Notes: generated by a model not told the origin, from the sequence alone. A DNA stretch of 64,000 bases from an uncultured Flaviramulus sp. (GCA_947495125.1 CANLXL010000004.1:272322-336321); one strand, 5' to 3'. Shown: positions 16,126-25,755, counted from the first letter of the stretch. Made by a program: numbers and translations.

Positions 16126-18573
16126 CTATCCTTCGAAATCGAAACCTCCTCCGCGTTGGTCTCTTTGCTCTTTCTTTTTCTGATTGAATCTATAAGTAAA
16201 AGAGAGGTTATAACTACGAACACCTCTAAATCTGATTTCCCTTTGACTAAAGAAGGTTTCAGAATCTACATCACCTATAAACTTGCTGCTGTTTAATACA
16301 TCATCTATGTTAAAAGCGATTGAAGCCTTCTCTTTAAATAAATCTTTACTAAAAGCCACGGTGCTCGAAAAATTGCCTTTTCTTTTATTCTGCGCATCTT
16401 CTCTAGGACCTCTGTATCTCATACTCGTTTGCCAGTCAATAGCACCGGGCAGGGTATATTTATTATTTAAACGAAACGACCAGGTTACATTATTGGCATC
16501 TAGATTTATACCATTGAACTCGCCTTCTGTTATGGACTTAAAGAAATTAAAATCACTATTAATTCGCCATTTTTTCGTTGGACTATAGTTCAAATTAAAT
16601 TCAAAACCATACCTCTTATTGGTACCTGCGTTAACTGATGTCCTTTGTATTATCGGAACATCTTCTCCGTTTATATTAACCGTATTTCCCGTATCGATAC
16701 TAACCCATTCATCTTCATCCGTAGTACGTTGAAAATATAACGAAGAACTTAATGTAAACTTCCCAAACCGATTTAAATACCCCAAATCAAATTTACCAGA
16801 GTAGCTTGGAATTAAATCCGGATTTCCCTGAAAAATATTAGTTAGGCTGGATCTGGATGGAAACGGGTTCAATTGAAATCCCCGAGGTCTGCTAATCCTT
16901 CTGTTGTATCCTAAAGTCAAACTTTGGGTGTCATTTATTTCATAACTTAGGTTGACCGTAGGGAACAGGCCGGTAAAGTTCTTCTTTTCAAAATCACTCG
17001 AGGTGGGCTGATCTATGGTTATTTGCGTATTTTCCAGTCTAAGACCTAATAGATAAGAAAACTTATCGATTTTGCTTCCAAACTGGCTATAAATAGCATT
17101 TAAATAGACTCTGAAATTGAACAGGTTCGATAGATTATTATCGACTTCGAAAGCATTGGTATTTGTGTTGAACGCTTCGAAAAGATAATCCGTTGATTTA
17201 TCACTAAAATCTCCTCTATACCCCATTTCGAATTGCCTATTTTCTCCAATAGGTAAGACATAATCACTTTGTAACAGAATATTAGACTGATCTTCCTTTG
17301 TAAATGCTCTTTCGGTATCTATACCATTTTGATTTACAAATTCGCTATTGTTTTCATCGGAGTCCTCATATTGAAAATCGAAGGTCAACTTGTGTCCACT
17401 GGTTTTAAAATCTTTGGTATAGTTTACCGCATATTGAATGGTTCTGGAGTCACTCGGCTCTGGTTTGATACGAATGTTTTCACCGGTCAAATTAAAATCG
17501 GCATCATATTGCAAAATCTTATTGATGGCTTCTCCATCATTGTTTCTATCATTATATACCACGGAAGTCGTAATTGACGACGATTCGTTAACATACCATT
17601 CTAAACCCATATTCGTGGTTAATCCTTTAGCAAAGTTTATCCAATCTGTTTTTTCATCGATAAAATTTCCGGAATCCTTATATGTCGTAAAGTTGTATGA
17701 ATACCCGGGGAATTCATTGTAATTATAGGAGGTCGTATTAAAAAAATTGACATCACCGGTTCGGTAGTTTATGTTCCCGGATATACTGGCTGCATCGGGA
17801 TGCCCCAGATTAGCAGTTATAGCACCATTTAACCCTTGAAGCTTACTTCGGCGCAAAATGATGTTTAAAATCCCAGCAGTTCCTTCGGCCTCATAACGTG
17901 CTGAAGGGGATGTGATCACTTCAACTTTTTCAATAGATTCCGCAGGTAACTGTCTTAATGCTTCAGTAGAATTTAAACCAATTAAACCCGATGGCTTTCC
18001 ATTAATAAGAATCCTAACATTATCGTTTCCTCTTAATGCGACATTGCCTTCAACATCGACAGACACCGAAGGGACATTATCTAAAACATCACTTACAGAG
18101 CCTCCTCTAACGGTAAGATCCTTACCCACATTGTAAATTCTTTTATCCAGTTTGATTTCTACCGTTGTACGTTCTGCAATAATCTCAACTTCACCTAGAG
18201 ATTCTGTGTCGATGACCAAAGAAAAAGTGCCGAGATTCTCATCTTTGGTTATGGTTTTGTTTGCAATGGTATGGGTTTTAAAAGAAATATATTCAATAGT
18301 AATATCGTAAGTGCCCTTTGGAACCGGGATACTAAAGTTTCCGGCAGCATCTGTAATGCCTCCGGTTGTAATTTTATTCTTCTTTTTATTGAAAAACGCT
18401 ATGGTCGCATACTCAAGAGGGGCATTCGTTTCTTCATCTAAAACTTTCCCCGTAATGATGACATCTTTTTCTATATTGGACGCTAATGTTGAAGCTTCTT
18501 TTTCCTTGGGTTGGGCATTAATATTTGCGAAAAATATTGAAAAGGTAAAAACTACTAAAAATAGTTTACTCAT
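16126..18573 (-). CDS. TonB-linked outer membrane protein
   Basis: 815-aa outer membrane beta-barrel protein. A Sec signal peptide (about 1-20, ending NINAQ) is followed by a CarboxypepD_reg-like domain (about 38-115, TGKVLDEETNAPLEYATIAF), a plug domain (about 130-235, VPSVSVDVEGNVALRGNDNV) and a barrel of the OMP_b-brl_3 type to the C-terminus. The domain order is that of Bacteroidota TonB-dependent receptors. The last residues are Arg- and Gly-rich (KKKEQRDQRGGGFDFEG), not the usual terminal aromatic. The substrate is unknown, and there is no SusD neighbour. A TATTTTTG box (18606-18599, minus strand) lies 26 bases before the start. Confidence 0.88.
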   Translation of the reverse strand: MSKLFLVVFTFSIFFANINAQPKEKEASTLASNIEKDVIITGKVLDEETNAPLEYATIAFFNKKKNKITTGGITDAAGNFSIPVPKGTYDITIEYISFKTHTIANKTITKDENLGTFSLVIDTESLGEVEIIAERTTVEIKLDKRIYNVGKDLTVRGGSVSDVLDNVPSVSVDVEGNVALRGNDNVRILINGKPSGLIGLNSTEALRQLPAESIEKVEVITSPSARYEAEGTAGILNIILRRSKLQGLNGAITANLGHPDAASISGNINYRTGDVNFFNTTSYNYNEFPGYSYNFTTYKDSGNFIDEKTDWINFAKGLTTNMGLEWYVNESSSITTSVVYNDRNNDGEAINKILQYDADFNLTGENIRIKPEPSDSRTIQYAVNYTKDFKTSGHKLTFDFQYEDSDENNSEFVNQNGIDTERAFTKEDQSNILLQSDYVLPIGENRQFEMGYRGDFSDKSTDYLFEAFNTNTNAFEVDNNLSNLFNFRVYLNAIYSQFGSKIDKFSYLLGLRLENTQITIDQPTSSDFEKKNFTGLFPTVNLSYEINDTQSLTLGYNRRISRPRGFQLNPFPSRSSLTNIFQGNPDLIPSYSGKFDLGYLNRFGKFTLSSSLYFQRTTDEDEWVSIDTGNTVNINGEDVPIIQRTSVNAGTNKRYGFEFNLNYSPTKKWRINSDFNFFKSITEGEFNGINLDANNVTWSFRLNNKYTLPGAIDWQTSMRYRGPREDAQNKRKGNFSSTVAFSKDLFKEKASIAFNIDDVLNSSKFIGDVDSETFFSQREIRFRGVRSYNLSFTYRFNQKKKEQRDQRGGGFDFEG

Positions 18574-18664
18574 GATGATGTTTTGCGTGATTAGACGACA
18601 AAAATAACCTTTGGTTTAGTAGTCTTTGGTTAAAACTTTGTTAAAAAGAATAATAGGGTATTGG

Positions 18665-19006
18665 CTAAATAATGTTCAAAATTAATTCCGGAGGTCTACC
18701 AATAATAGCTTTATCGTTATTAATAACTATGGGGCGTTCTATAAGCTTAGGGTTATTGACCATAGCTTCTACTATTTGTTCATCGCTAAGTGTTTTTCCC
18801 TTAAAGTTTGTTTTCCAAATGGCTTCATTTTTTCTTGCCAAATCGATGGGTTTGATATTGAGAAGCTTGATAATTTGCTGTAGTTCTTCTTTTGAAAGCG
18901 GATCATCTAAATATTTAATAACCTCAAAAGATTTTCCGGATTGCTCTAAAATTTCCAATCCGCAACGGGATTTACTGCATCGGTTGTTATGGTATATTTT
19001 TAGCAT
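18665..19006 (-). CDS. arsC: Arsenate reductase (glutaredoxin-type) family protein
   Basis: 113-aa thioredoxin-fold protein of the ArsC family. The catalytic cysteine is Cys10 in NNRCSKSRC, and the arsenate-binding arginines are present (Arg91 in LIERPIV and Arg104 in IIGRPPE). It would reduce arsenate to arsenite using glutaredoxin or thioredoxin. A second cysteine at position 15 is common in Bacteroidota members. Its ATG overlaps the stop of the HAD gene by one base, so it is the last gene of the prfB-HAD-arsC operon. No arsenite pump or ArsR gene is near, so a role in general thiol chemistry (Spx/YffB-like) is also possible. Confidence 0.85.
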   Translation of the reverse strand: MLKIYHNNRCSKSRCGLEILEQSGKSFEVIKYLDDPLSKEELQQIIKLLNIKPIDLARKNEAIWKTNFKGKTLSDEQIVEAMVNNPKLIERPIVINNDKAIIGRPPELILNII

Positions 19007-19623
19007 TACAAATGGATATTATAAGTTTTTAATTGATTAATGAGCTGTTCCGCACTTTTAAATTGAATACCATGTAGGCCTAAACCATTGGCAGCTTCAA
19101 TATTTCTCAAATTGTCGTCTATGAATATGGCGCTTTCGGCTTTAATATTAAAACGTTCTAAAGTAAGATCATAAATGTCATTAAACGGCTTTCGTGTTTT
19201 TTCTTCACCTGATACAATAATGCCTTCAAACCATTGCAAAAAATCAAAGCGTTCTAAAGCAATAGGAAAGGTCTCTGCACTCCAATTGGTTAGAGCAACG
19301 ATTTTAAAATGTCCTGAGTCTTTTAGTCTTTTAAGTATGGTTACTGTTTCTGATATGGCTTCACCAAGCATATCTACCCAGCGCCCATAAAACATTTTAA
19401 TTTCGTTTTCGTACTCAGGAAAAAGAGCAATACGTTCTTCGGTGGCTTTTGCCATAGGGTATCCGGCATCTTGATTTTCGTTCCAATCGTTCGTGCAAAT
19501 ATTATCAAAAAACCACTGCATTTTTTCGCGATCACCATTAAAAACATCTAAGTATACGTATTCAGGGTTCCAGTCAATTAACACCCCGCCAAGGTCGAAT
19601 ATAATCGTGTCTATTTTTTTCAT
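19006..19623 (-). CDS. HAD-family phosphatase, YihX-like
   Basis: 205-aa haloacid-dehalogenase-fold hydrolase. Motif I is FDLGGVLID with nucleophile Asp10; the usual second aspartate two residues on is glycine, as in the YihX subgroup. Motif II is TNWSAETF, motif III the lysine in EEKTRKPFNDIY, and motif IV IFIDDNLRN. The helical cap lies at about residues 20-90. It probably removes phosphate from a small sugar phosphate or similar metabolite in the cytoplasm. It starts six bases after prfB and overlaps arsC by one base, so the three are co-transcribed. Confidence 0.88.
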   Translation of the reverse strand: MKKIDTIIFDLGGVLIDWNPEYVYLDVFNGDREKMQWFFDNICTNDWNENQDAGYPMAKATEERIALFPEYENEIKMFYGRWVDMLGEAISETVTILKRLKDSGHFKIVALTNWSAETFPIALERFDFLQWFEGIIVSGEEKTRKPFNDIYDLTLERFNIKAESAIFIDDNLRNIEAANGLGLHGIQFKSAEQLINQLKTYNIHL

Positions 19624-19629
19624 TTTAAA

Positions 19630-20740
19630 TTACAAAGTATTAGTATCTTCTTCTTTTTGTCCCATCATCATCAAGTAAGACTTTAGAAAAGTATCAATAT
19701 TACCATCCATTACAGCATCAACGTTCCCGGTTTCGTGATTGGTTCTTACGTCTTTCACCAGCTTATAGGGGTGCATCACATAATTTCGTATTTGACTTCC
19801 CCATTCAATTTTCATTTTACCTGCTTCGATATCATCACGTTGGGCGAGCTGTTTTTGTAGTTCTATCTCATATAGTTGAGATTTAAGCATTTGCATAGCC
19901 CTTGCTCTGTTATCGTGTTGAGAGCGGGTTTCTGAACATGAAATTTGAATACCTGTGGGTTTATGTGTTAGCTGTACTTTTGTTTCAACCTTATTCACGT
20001 TTTGTCCACCAGCACCGCTAGATCGAGCTGTGGTGATTTCTATATCTGCCGGGTTAATTTCAATTTCAATAGTGTCGTCAACCAAGGGATAAACGTAAAC
20101 CGAAGCAAAACTAGTGTGTCGTTTTGCATTACTATCAAAAGGGGAGATGCGTACCAGACGATGTACTCCATTTTCTCCTTTTAACCATCCAAAAGCGAAG
20201 TCGCCTTCAATTTCTAAGGTCACAGTTTTTATACCGGCCACATCGCCTTCCTGAAAATTTAGCTCTTTAACCTTAAATTTACTCTTTTCGGCATACATTA
20301 GATACATACGCATAAGCATACTGGCCCAATCACAACTTTCCGTCCCTCCGGCGCCGGCAGTTATTTGTAATACAGCACTTAAACTATCACCTTCTTCAGA
20401 GAGCATATTCTTAAATTCTATATCTTCAAGAAAGGTAGACGTTTTATCATATTGTTGCTGAACCTCTTCGGCGGTATATTCCCCTTCTTTATAAAATTCA
20501 TATAGAATTTCTAGTTCGTCAAAAAGCGTTTTGGATGCATTATAGTCTTCGATCCATTTTTTTTTCACACGAAGTGATTTCATAACGATTTCGGCAGATT
20601 TGGAATCATTCCAGAAATTAGGGTCAAAGGTTTGCTCTTCTTCGTTTTGTATCTCTATAAGCTTGACATCTATGTCAAAGATAGTGCCTTAGTTTGTCAA
20701 GGCGGGTCTTTAGATCTTTAATCTGATCTGATGTAATCAT
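19630..20740 (-). CDS. prfB: Peptide chain release factor 2, with programmed +1 frameshift
   Basis: Release factor 2 ends translation at UGA and UAA codons. The main frame carries the stop-codon reading motif SPF (residues about 199-201) and the peptidyl-hydrolysis motif GGQ (about 244-246). The gene starts at ATG 20740, reads 21 codons ([21 protein letters not shown]), meets an in-frame TGA at 20677-20675, and continues in the +1 frame from GAC at 20676, giving about 369 residues, the normal RF2 length. Without the shift the protein would lack its first 50 or so residues. Low RF2 lets ribosomes shift at the slow TGA, so the protein regulates its own synthesis. It heads the operon with HAD and arsC. 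Confidence 0.95.
20674..20689 (-). other. prfB programmed +1 frameshift site
   Basis: On the minus strand AGGCACTATCTTTGAC contains the classic shift sequence TAT CTT TGA C. The CTT codon slips onto TTT and skips one T. The upstream purine block (AGG then CAC) is weaker than the AGGGGG stimulator of Escherichia coli. Confidence 0.93.
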
Positions 20741-20900
20741 AGTTTTCTTTATTTTAGACAAAAATAGGATATATACGTTCAGAAGAAAACTATTACTACG
20801 ATAATTTTATAGAATAATTGGGTGTCTTGACGGTTTAATTTAGAGGAATACATTACATATATATATATTTGAACTGTTTAACCTAAATCTATCTTTTTAA

Positions 20901-21935
20901 ATGAAGTTAAGTATACTAATACCAGTGTATAATGCCAGAAAGTATATTGGCAATTGTTTAGATAGCTTGATTAATCAAGATATTCCTAAAAATGAATATG
21001 AGATTATTGTTATGGACGATGGTTCTACTGATGATTCTTATGAAATAGTAAATAACTATGCCAAGGGCCACGAAAATATTCATTTATATACCCAAAATAA
21101 TATTGGAATATATGCAACAAGAAATAAATTATTAAAATTAGCTAAAGGCGATTACGTTTATAACTTAGATGCTGACGACTATATTGTTCATAACACTTTA
21201 AAAACAATATTAAACACGGCCAAACAAAATGATTTAGATATTTTAGGGTTTAATTCTATTTCAACTTCAGAAATGAATTTATTTAGTTCTAAAACAGAGA
21301 ATGTTAGTACAAATGCAGTTATTTATAATGGTATTGATTTTCTATCAAAGAACAAATACCACGATATTACGGTCTGGTGGTACATCATAAGTAGAGATTT
21401 TATTTTAAGGAATAAAATTTGTTTTGAAAAAGGTAATCCCATGGAAGATGGACCATTTACGCTTAGAACGATTTTTAAAGCTGAAAGGGTTATGCATCTG
21501 GAAATGGATATCCATAGATATGTTCAAGTACCTACTTCTATAATGAACAATGAGAATCAAGACCATTTAAATAAAATGGTAGAAAATTATATTAATTTAA
21601 CCCATAGATATAATTCCCTTATTCTTGATATTTCAAAAAAAAATGACCCAAAATTATTAGGCGTAATATATAAAATAAAACATTGGAGAGATTTGAATGT
21701 GCGTATGCTGTTTTATAGATTTATAAAAGTAAGCTTGTCTTTAAAAAAAATTGATAACATTTTAGATGAATTCAAAGAAATTAATGCTTATCCCCTCACT
21801 TATTTTGATAGCGAGCTAAATTCTTCCATAAAGAGTAGGCTCATTACGTTTTTATTTAATCATAGATATTTTTTTTACAGCTTACTTTACCCAATGCGAA
21901 TCCTTTATAAATATAAATTAATAAAATTTCCTTAA
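20901..21935 (+). CDS. Family 2 glycosyltransferase
   Basis: 344-aa GT-A fold enzyme that adds a sugar from a nucleotide-sugar donor to a surface glycan. Typical features are the opening SILIPVYNARKYI, the nucleotide-binding DDGSTDD near residue 39-45, the metal-binding DADD at 90-93, and an acidic ED near residue 190 (PMEDGPF). There is no membrane segment apart from a possibly amphipathic C-terminus. The gene downstream (22008) is a paralogue with the same length and motif spacing, pointing to tandem duplication. Base composition looks more AT-rich than the flanking housekeeping genes, as for many transferred glycan genes. Confidence 0.93.
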   Translation: MKLSILIPVYNARKYIGNCLDSLINQDIPKNEYEIIVMDDGSTDDSYEIVNNYAKGHENIHLYTQNNIGIYATRNKLLKLAKGDYVYNLDADDYIVHNTLKTILNTAKQNDLDILGFNSISTSEMNLFSSKTENVSTNAVIYNGIDFLSKNKYHDITVWWYIISRDFILRNKICFEKGNPMEDGPFTLRTIFKAERVMHLEMDIHRYVQVPTSIMNNENQDHLNKMVENYINLTHRYNSLILDISKKNDPKLLGVIYKIKHWRDLNVRMLFYRFIKVSLSLKKIDNILDEFKEINAYPLTYFDSELNSSIKSRLITFLFNHRYFFYSLLYPMRILYKYKLIKFP

Positions 21936-22007
21936 ATAATTTTAACCATATCAATTGAATTTTGAATACTGAGAAGTTATCATATCTTTTAAAATACTAA
22001 AAAAAAG

Positions 22008-23045
22008 ATGAAATTGAGTATAATAATTCCTGTTTATAATGTGGAAAAGTATATTGCTAGGTGCCTAAATAGTATTTTAGACCAAGACGTTGACTCTAAA
22101 GACTACGAGGTTATTGTTATAAATGATGGGTCGTCCGATAATAGTGAATCAATTCTTAATAAATATGCGCAGACCTATTTTAATTTTCGAGTATTTACAC
22201 AAAAAAATAAAGGAGTTGGAAATGCAAGGAATAAAGGCATTGAATTAGCTAATGGGAAATATATTTATTTTTTAGACTCTGATGATTATTTAGCCAATAA
22301 TGTATTAAAAGATATCTTGTTTTATGTTGAAAAATATAATCTGGATGTTTTAACATTTAAATCTATTAAAACATCAGTTCTTGATTTAAATGAATCAAAT
22401 ACTGATAATATCAGAGATTTTTCATTAAGTGTTAGAAATGGAATGGAATATCTTAGTCATTGTCATTTTGAAGGAGAGACTTGTTGGTGGTATGTTATTA
22501 ACAAAAAACACCTTGATGAGTTAGGCATAAGATTTGTTGAAGGTAAATGGTTGGAAGATGTGATTTTTACTGTGACACTATTATTAGATTCAAAAAGAGT
22601 TGCCCATTTACCTATTGATGCTCACAGATATGTTAAAAGAGAAGGTTCTATAATGACGACTCAAGCTAATAGAAAAAGACTAATAATGATTGATGCTATG
22701 AAGAGTGCAGTGCTTGGCTATGAAACAATTATTAACAAATTGATATTTTCTAAGAAAAAAGTTAGTAAAGAATTAATTCATCGATTAAAATTTAGACAAC
22801 AAACCTTCGCGTTTTTTATGATGGCAAGAATGTTAAAGTCTACTATTCAATTGTCTGAAATTAAGATAATTATGGGCGAATTGGCTAAAACCAAAGCTTA
22901 CCCTCTTAATTCTTTTTTGGATAAAGATTATAATAAGTTTATTTATAAGGTTTTAGTAAAAGCATTTAATTATAAGCAACTTTTTTTTCTAATTTTCAGA
23001 TCAATTAATCCTTTTTTTAGAATGAAAAATTATATATTAAAATAG
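22008..23045 (+). CDS. Family 2 glycosyltransferase, paralogue of the preceding gene
   Basis: 345-aa GT2 enzyme with the same arrangement as its upstream neighbour: SIIIPVYNVEKYI at the start, NDGSSDNS near residue 39-46, DSDD at 90-93 and the acidic pair in WLEDVIF. Both share WWY(I/V)I and HRYV stretches. A 72-base gap separates them, with no terminator, so they are probably co-transcribed. The second copy keeps every motif, so both are likely active with different donors or acceptors. Acceptor and product are unknown. Confidence 0.92.
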   Translation: MKLSIIIPVYNVEKYIARCLNSILDQDVDSKDYEVIVINDGSSDNSESILNKYAQTYFNFRVFTQKNKGVGNARNKGIELANGKYIYFLDSDDYLANNVLKDILFYVEKYNLDVLTFKSIKTSVLDLNESNTDNIRDFSLSVRNGMEYLSHCHFEGETCWWYVINKKHLDELGIRFVEGKWLEDVIFTVTLLLDSKRVAHLPIDAHRYVKREGSIMTTQANRKRLIMIDAMKSAVLGYETIINKLIFSKKKVSKELIHRLKFRQQTFAFFMMARMLKSTIQLSEIKIIMGELAKTKAYPLNSFLDKDYNKFIYKVLVKAFNYKQLFFLIFRSINPFFRMKNYILK

Positions 23046-23390
23046 TTCGTATGGAATACTATATTATAGTCTATAAAAAAATCTATAAGTAATATTTCAA
23101 ACTCAAAAGGAAGAAGAGAATATTAGTTTAGGCTTTTAAAAAAGAGCCTAACAGAGCAAACCCTTCAAAAAAAGTATTTGCTACTGATGTTTTTGTAGAC
23201 TAATCTCCTCCCAAATTAAGTACCGGTTGAAAGTAGAGAATCCGAGCTGTTTTTATTCATTTTGATGTATTCATCAGGAGAAACATCACCCAATGAATAA
23301 ATGAAACCTTCCTTTATCGGATTACCCGTTGTTTAATTTTAGCCATTGAATTCCAATATATTTTATAGATTTATGCCTTAATATTGATAC
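23046..23390. other. Long non-coding stretch with a hairpin and decayed coding traces
   Basis: This 345-base gap has no intact gene. A hairpin (TTAGGCT... / AGCCTAA, about 23128-23152) may end the glycosyltransferase transcript. Between about 23200 and 23330 the minus strand reads as a coding-like fragment (GNPIKEGFIYSLGDVSPDEY ... then stops), which may be the end of a decayed gene, possibly a transposase, but the family is not certain. The rest shows nothing I can name. Confidence 0.4.
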
Positions 23391-24407
23391 ATGATTATAG
23401 ATTTAAGAAGTGATACTGTAACCAAACCAACTCAAGAAATGTTGGAATTCATGATGAGTGCTAAGGTTGGTGACGATGTGTTTAGAGAGGATCCAACAGT
23501 TAATGAGCTAGAGCAACGGTTAGCAAACATGTTTGGCAAAAGTAAGGCTTTATTTTTTCCAAGTGGTACCATGGCGAATCAAGTGGCGCTCAAATTGCAC
23601 ACCAATCCTGGCGATCAGGTTATTTGTGATAAATACGCTCACATTTATAATTACGAATCTGGCGGTGCATCCTTTAATAGTGGAGTTTCCTGTAGACTCA
23701 TTAATGGGGATAGAGGTATGTTTAATGCTGATCAGGTTTTGGATGTTATAAATCCAGACGCTTATTATTACAGCAAAACCAGTTTGGTTGAAATCGAAAA
23801 TACCACAAATAAAGGAGGCGGTGCATGTTGGGATTTTAATGAAATTAAAAAAATAAATCAAGTATGTGCAGACCGCAATTTAGGATTTCATTTGGATGGG
23901 GCTCGTTTGTGGAATGCGTTGATTGCAAAAAATGAGACCACGTTGAAATATGGTGGGGTTTTCGACACAATTTCAGTATGTTTAAGTAAAGGATTAGGCT
24001 GTCCAATTGGCTCAGTACTGGTTGGGGGTGAACTTATTATGCAACAAGCAATAAGACTAAGAAAAATTTTTGGGGGTAATATGCGCCAAGCGGGGTATTT
24101 AGCGGCGGCAGGGCTGTTTGCTCTAGATCACAACATGGATAGGTTAGCAGAGGATCATAAAAGAGCTAAAGAAATAGGAGACGAGTTAAGTAAGCAGTCA
24201 ATCATTAAAAATGTAGATTCTATTGAGACCAATATTGTTATTTTTGAGTTGAACAATGATGTAAACGAATCTACTTTTATTAAAAAACTAGCCGATAAAA
24301 ATATCTACATTATAGGAATGGGAGGGGGGAAACTAAGAATGGTAACACACTTAGATTACACCGATATTATGCATGAAAGATTAATTGGAGAATTAAGGTT
24401 TTTATAA
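23391..24407 (+). CDS. ltaE: Low-specificity L-threonine aldolase
   Basis: PLP enzyme splitting L-threonine and L-allo-threonine into glycine and acetaldehyde. The N-terminus IDLRSDTVTKPT and the block FFPSGTMANQVAL are diagnostic. The PLP lysine is Lys200 in CLSKGLGCPIGS, and the cofactor-binding aspartate lies in HLDGARLWNA (near residue 169). The 338-aa length is normal. The gene stands alone after the decayed stretch and ends at a strong terminator. Confidence 0.95.
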   Translation: MIIDLRSDTVTKPTQEMLEFMMSAKVGDDVFREDPTVNELEQRLANMFGKSKALFFPSGTMANQVALKLHTNPGDQVICDKYAHIYNYESGGASFNSGVSCRLINGDRGMFNADQVLDVINPDAYYYSKTSLVEIENTTNKGGGACWDFNEIKKINQVCADRNLGFHLDGARLWNALIAKNETTLKYGGVFDTISVCLSKGLGCPIGSVLVGGELIMQQAIRLRKIFGGNMRQAGYLAAAGLFALDHNMDRLAEDHKRAKEIGDELSKQSIIKNVDSIETNIVIFELNNDVNESTFIKKLADKNIYIIGMGGGKLRMVTHLDYTDIMHERLIGELRFL

Positions 24408-24452
24408 ATACTTAGCCTAAAACGGATAAATCGACAAGAACCAATTGGGGTA

Positions 24453-24483
24453 AAAAAAAGAGGTGTTTTAAAACACCTCTTTT
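24453..24483. terminator. Bidirectional terminator
   Basis: GAGGTGTTTT and AAAACACCTC make a perfect 10-bp inverted repeat flanked by A-run and T-run, between the convergent ltaE and lipoprotein genes. Confidence 0.88.
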
Positions 24484-24501
24484 ATATTATTATTTATTTT
24501 T

Positions 24502-25755
24502 TTAGTGATGCCAGCTCCATCCCCATCTACATTTGCTGTAGTATTTACAACTCCAGTGTCTATAACATTTATAATCTGGTTTTTCGTACTCGCAAAGTTC
24601 TCCGCCTTCGGTACTTCTACCCCCTAAGACATTAAAAACACCTTTGGTATAACCAGGTCCAATTTTCACATAACAATTGGTTTTGATCTTAGTATAATAG
24701 TAACATCTATTACCTATGTATATGTAAATGTATTTACCGAAAGAACCATCTCTATTCGCACCATTAATTGTAAAGGTTTCACCCGGTTCTAATACTTTAT
24801 CAAAGATTTTAGTTCCGTAACAAGTGTTTTCTCTTTTTTGGTAGATCTTTACTCTTTTCTTTTTGTACCAATCGTATTCTAATGTTAATTCTTCAACATC
24901 ACCTTCACAAGGTTTGCATTCTTCAGAGCAGTCAAGAGTAAAATTAAAATCCATTATAGATAAGCGCTCTTTAGTATCAATATCTGTCAACCATCCCCAA
25001 GTAGCTAATCCATGATCATCAGCATTAGTATTCCATAAGGCACCACCCGGACCAATAATAACTCCTAAATTTGGAGTTTCAGGGTCGTTAGGGTCAGGAC
25101 GTTGCTCAACACCAAAAGTTCCCACTCTGCCTTCTCCACAATCACCGGATGAAGTAATGGTGCTTCTAGAAGAATCGATAACATAAAAGTGAAGATCTTC
25201 TTTAACCAAGGAATCAACATTACAACCCTCAGGTTTAACAGTTCCTCCACCAGCACTCCATGCGTCCCAGTCTTTTTTATCTTTAAACCAAACATCGATT
25301 TCAACAACACAGGTTCCTCTAATTGTAGAACCTTTAACATTAGCCGTACCATCACTATATTCTGAGAATGTTAAAGTATGGTCATCGCTTGAAGAAAAGT
25401 AATAATCATCATAATCGGTAGGGTCTACCGGCCACCAAAAATTTGCAGCTACCTGATTGTTACAACTTCTATCTGCATCAATGACTTTACATTCACTAAT
25501 AAGTTTAGGGTAATGCTCGCCTCTTGCTTGACTTCCTTCAGCTGAAATGCCTGATTTTGTAGAACTTGATAATATAATTTCACTTTCCTCATTAAGAACA
25601 AGAGTTTCGTCAACCTCTCCATCAGATGCAAGAATTTCATCCTCTAAGTTCAGCTCGGTTTCTTTTAAGGTAGCCTCGGCATCAGATACCGGCTCATCCT
25701 GACATGCGTAAAAAATAACGCACAATACTAAAATTGCTTTGGTAAATTTCTTCAT
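24502..25755 (-). CDS. Secreted lipoprotein with DUF7467-like C-terminal region
   Basis: 417-aa protein with a lipoprotein signal (hydrophobic 7-16, lipobox FYAC, Cys18), followed by a low-complexity acidic linker to about residue 75. The middle part (about 80-270) is a beta-rich region with paired cysteines. From about residue 275 the pattern CEGDVEELTLEYDW ... IGPGYTKGVFNVLGG ... GGELCEYEKPD resembles the DUF7467 domain of secreted flavobacterial proteins. The last 25 residues are unusually rich in Cys, Trp, Tyr and His (ending CRWGWSWHH). It is likely an exposed surface lipoprotein; the binding partner is unknown. The gene stands alone. Confidence 0.75.
   Translation of the reverse strand: MKKFTKAILVLCVIFYACQDEPVSDAEATLKETELNLEDEILASDGEVDETLVLNEESEIILSSSTKSGISAEGSQARGEHYPKLISECKVIDADRSCNNQVAANFWWPVDPTDYDDYYFSSSDDHTLTFSEYSDGTANVKGSTIRGTCVVEIDVWFKDKKDWDAWSAGGGTVKPEGCNVDSLVKEDLHFYVIDSSRSTITSSGDCGEGRVGTFGVEQRPDPNDPETPNLGVIIGPGGALWNTNADDHGLATWGWLTDIDTKERLSIMDFNFTLDCSEECKPCEGDVEELTLEYDWYKKKRVKIYQKRENTCYGTKIFDKVLEPGETFTINGANRDGSFGKYIYIYIGNRCYYYTKIKTNCYVKIGPGYTKGVFNVLGGRSTEGGELCEYEKPDYKCYRHWSCKYYSKCRWGWSWHH

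Noticed and set aside
17329-18136. Several plus-strand open frames opposite the TonB-linked gene
   Set aside because: They overlap a well-supported receptor gene in antisense and show no family features.
19630-20583. prfB as a gene truncated at its N-terminus
   Set aside because: The missing residues are supplied by the upstream frame through a classic TAT CTT TGA C frameshift site, so the gene is complete.
23200-23340. Insertion-sequence end
   Set aside because: The minus-strand coding-like fragment could be a transposase tail, but no family match, terminal repeat or target duplication is clear, so no mobile element was called.
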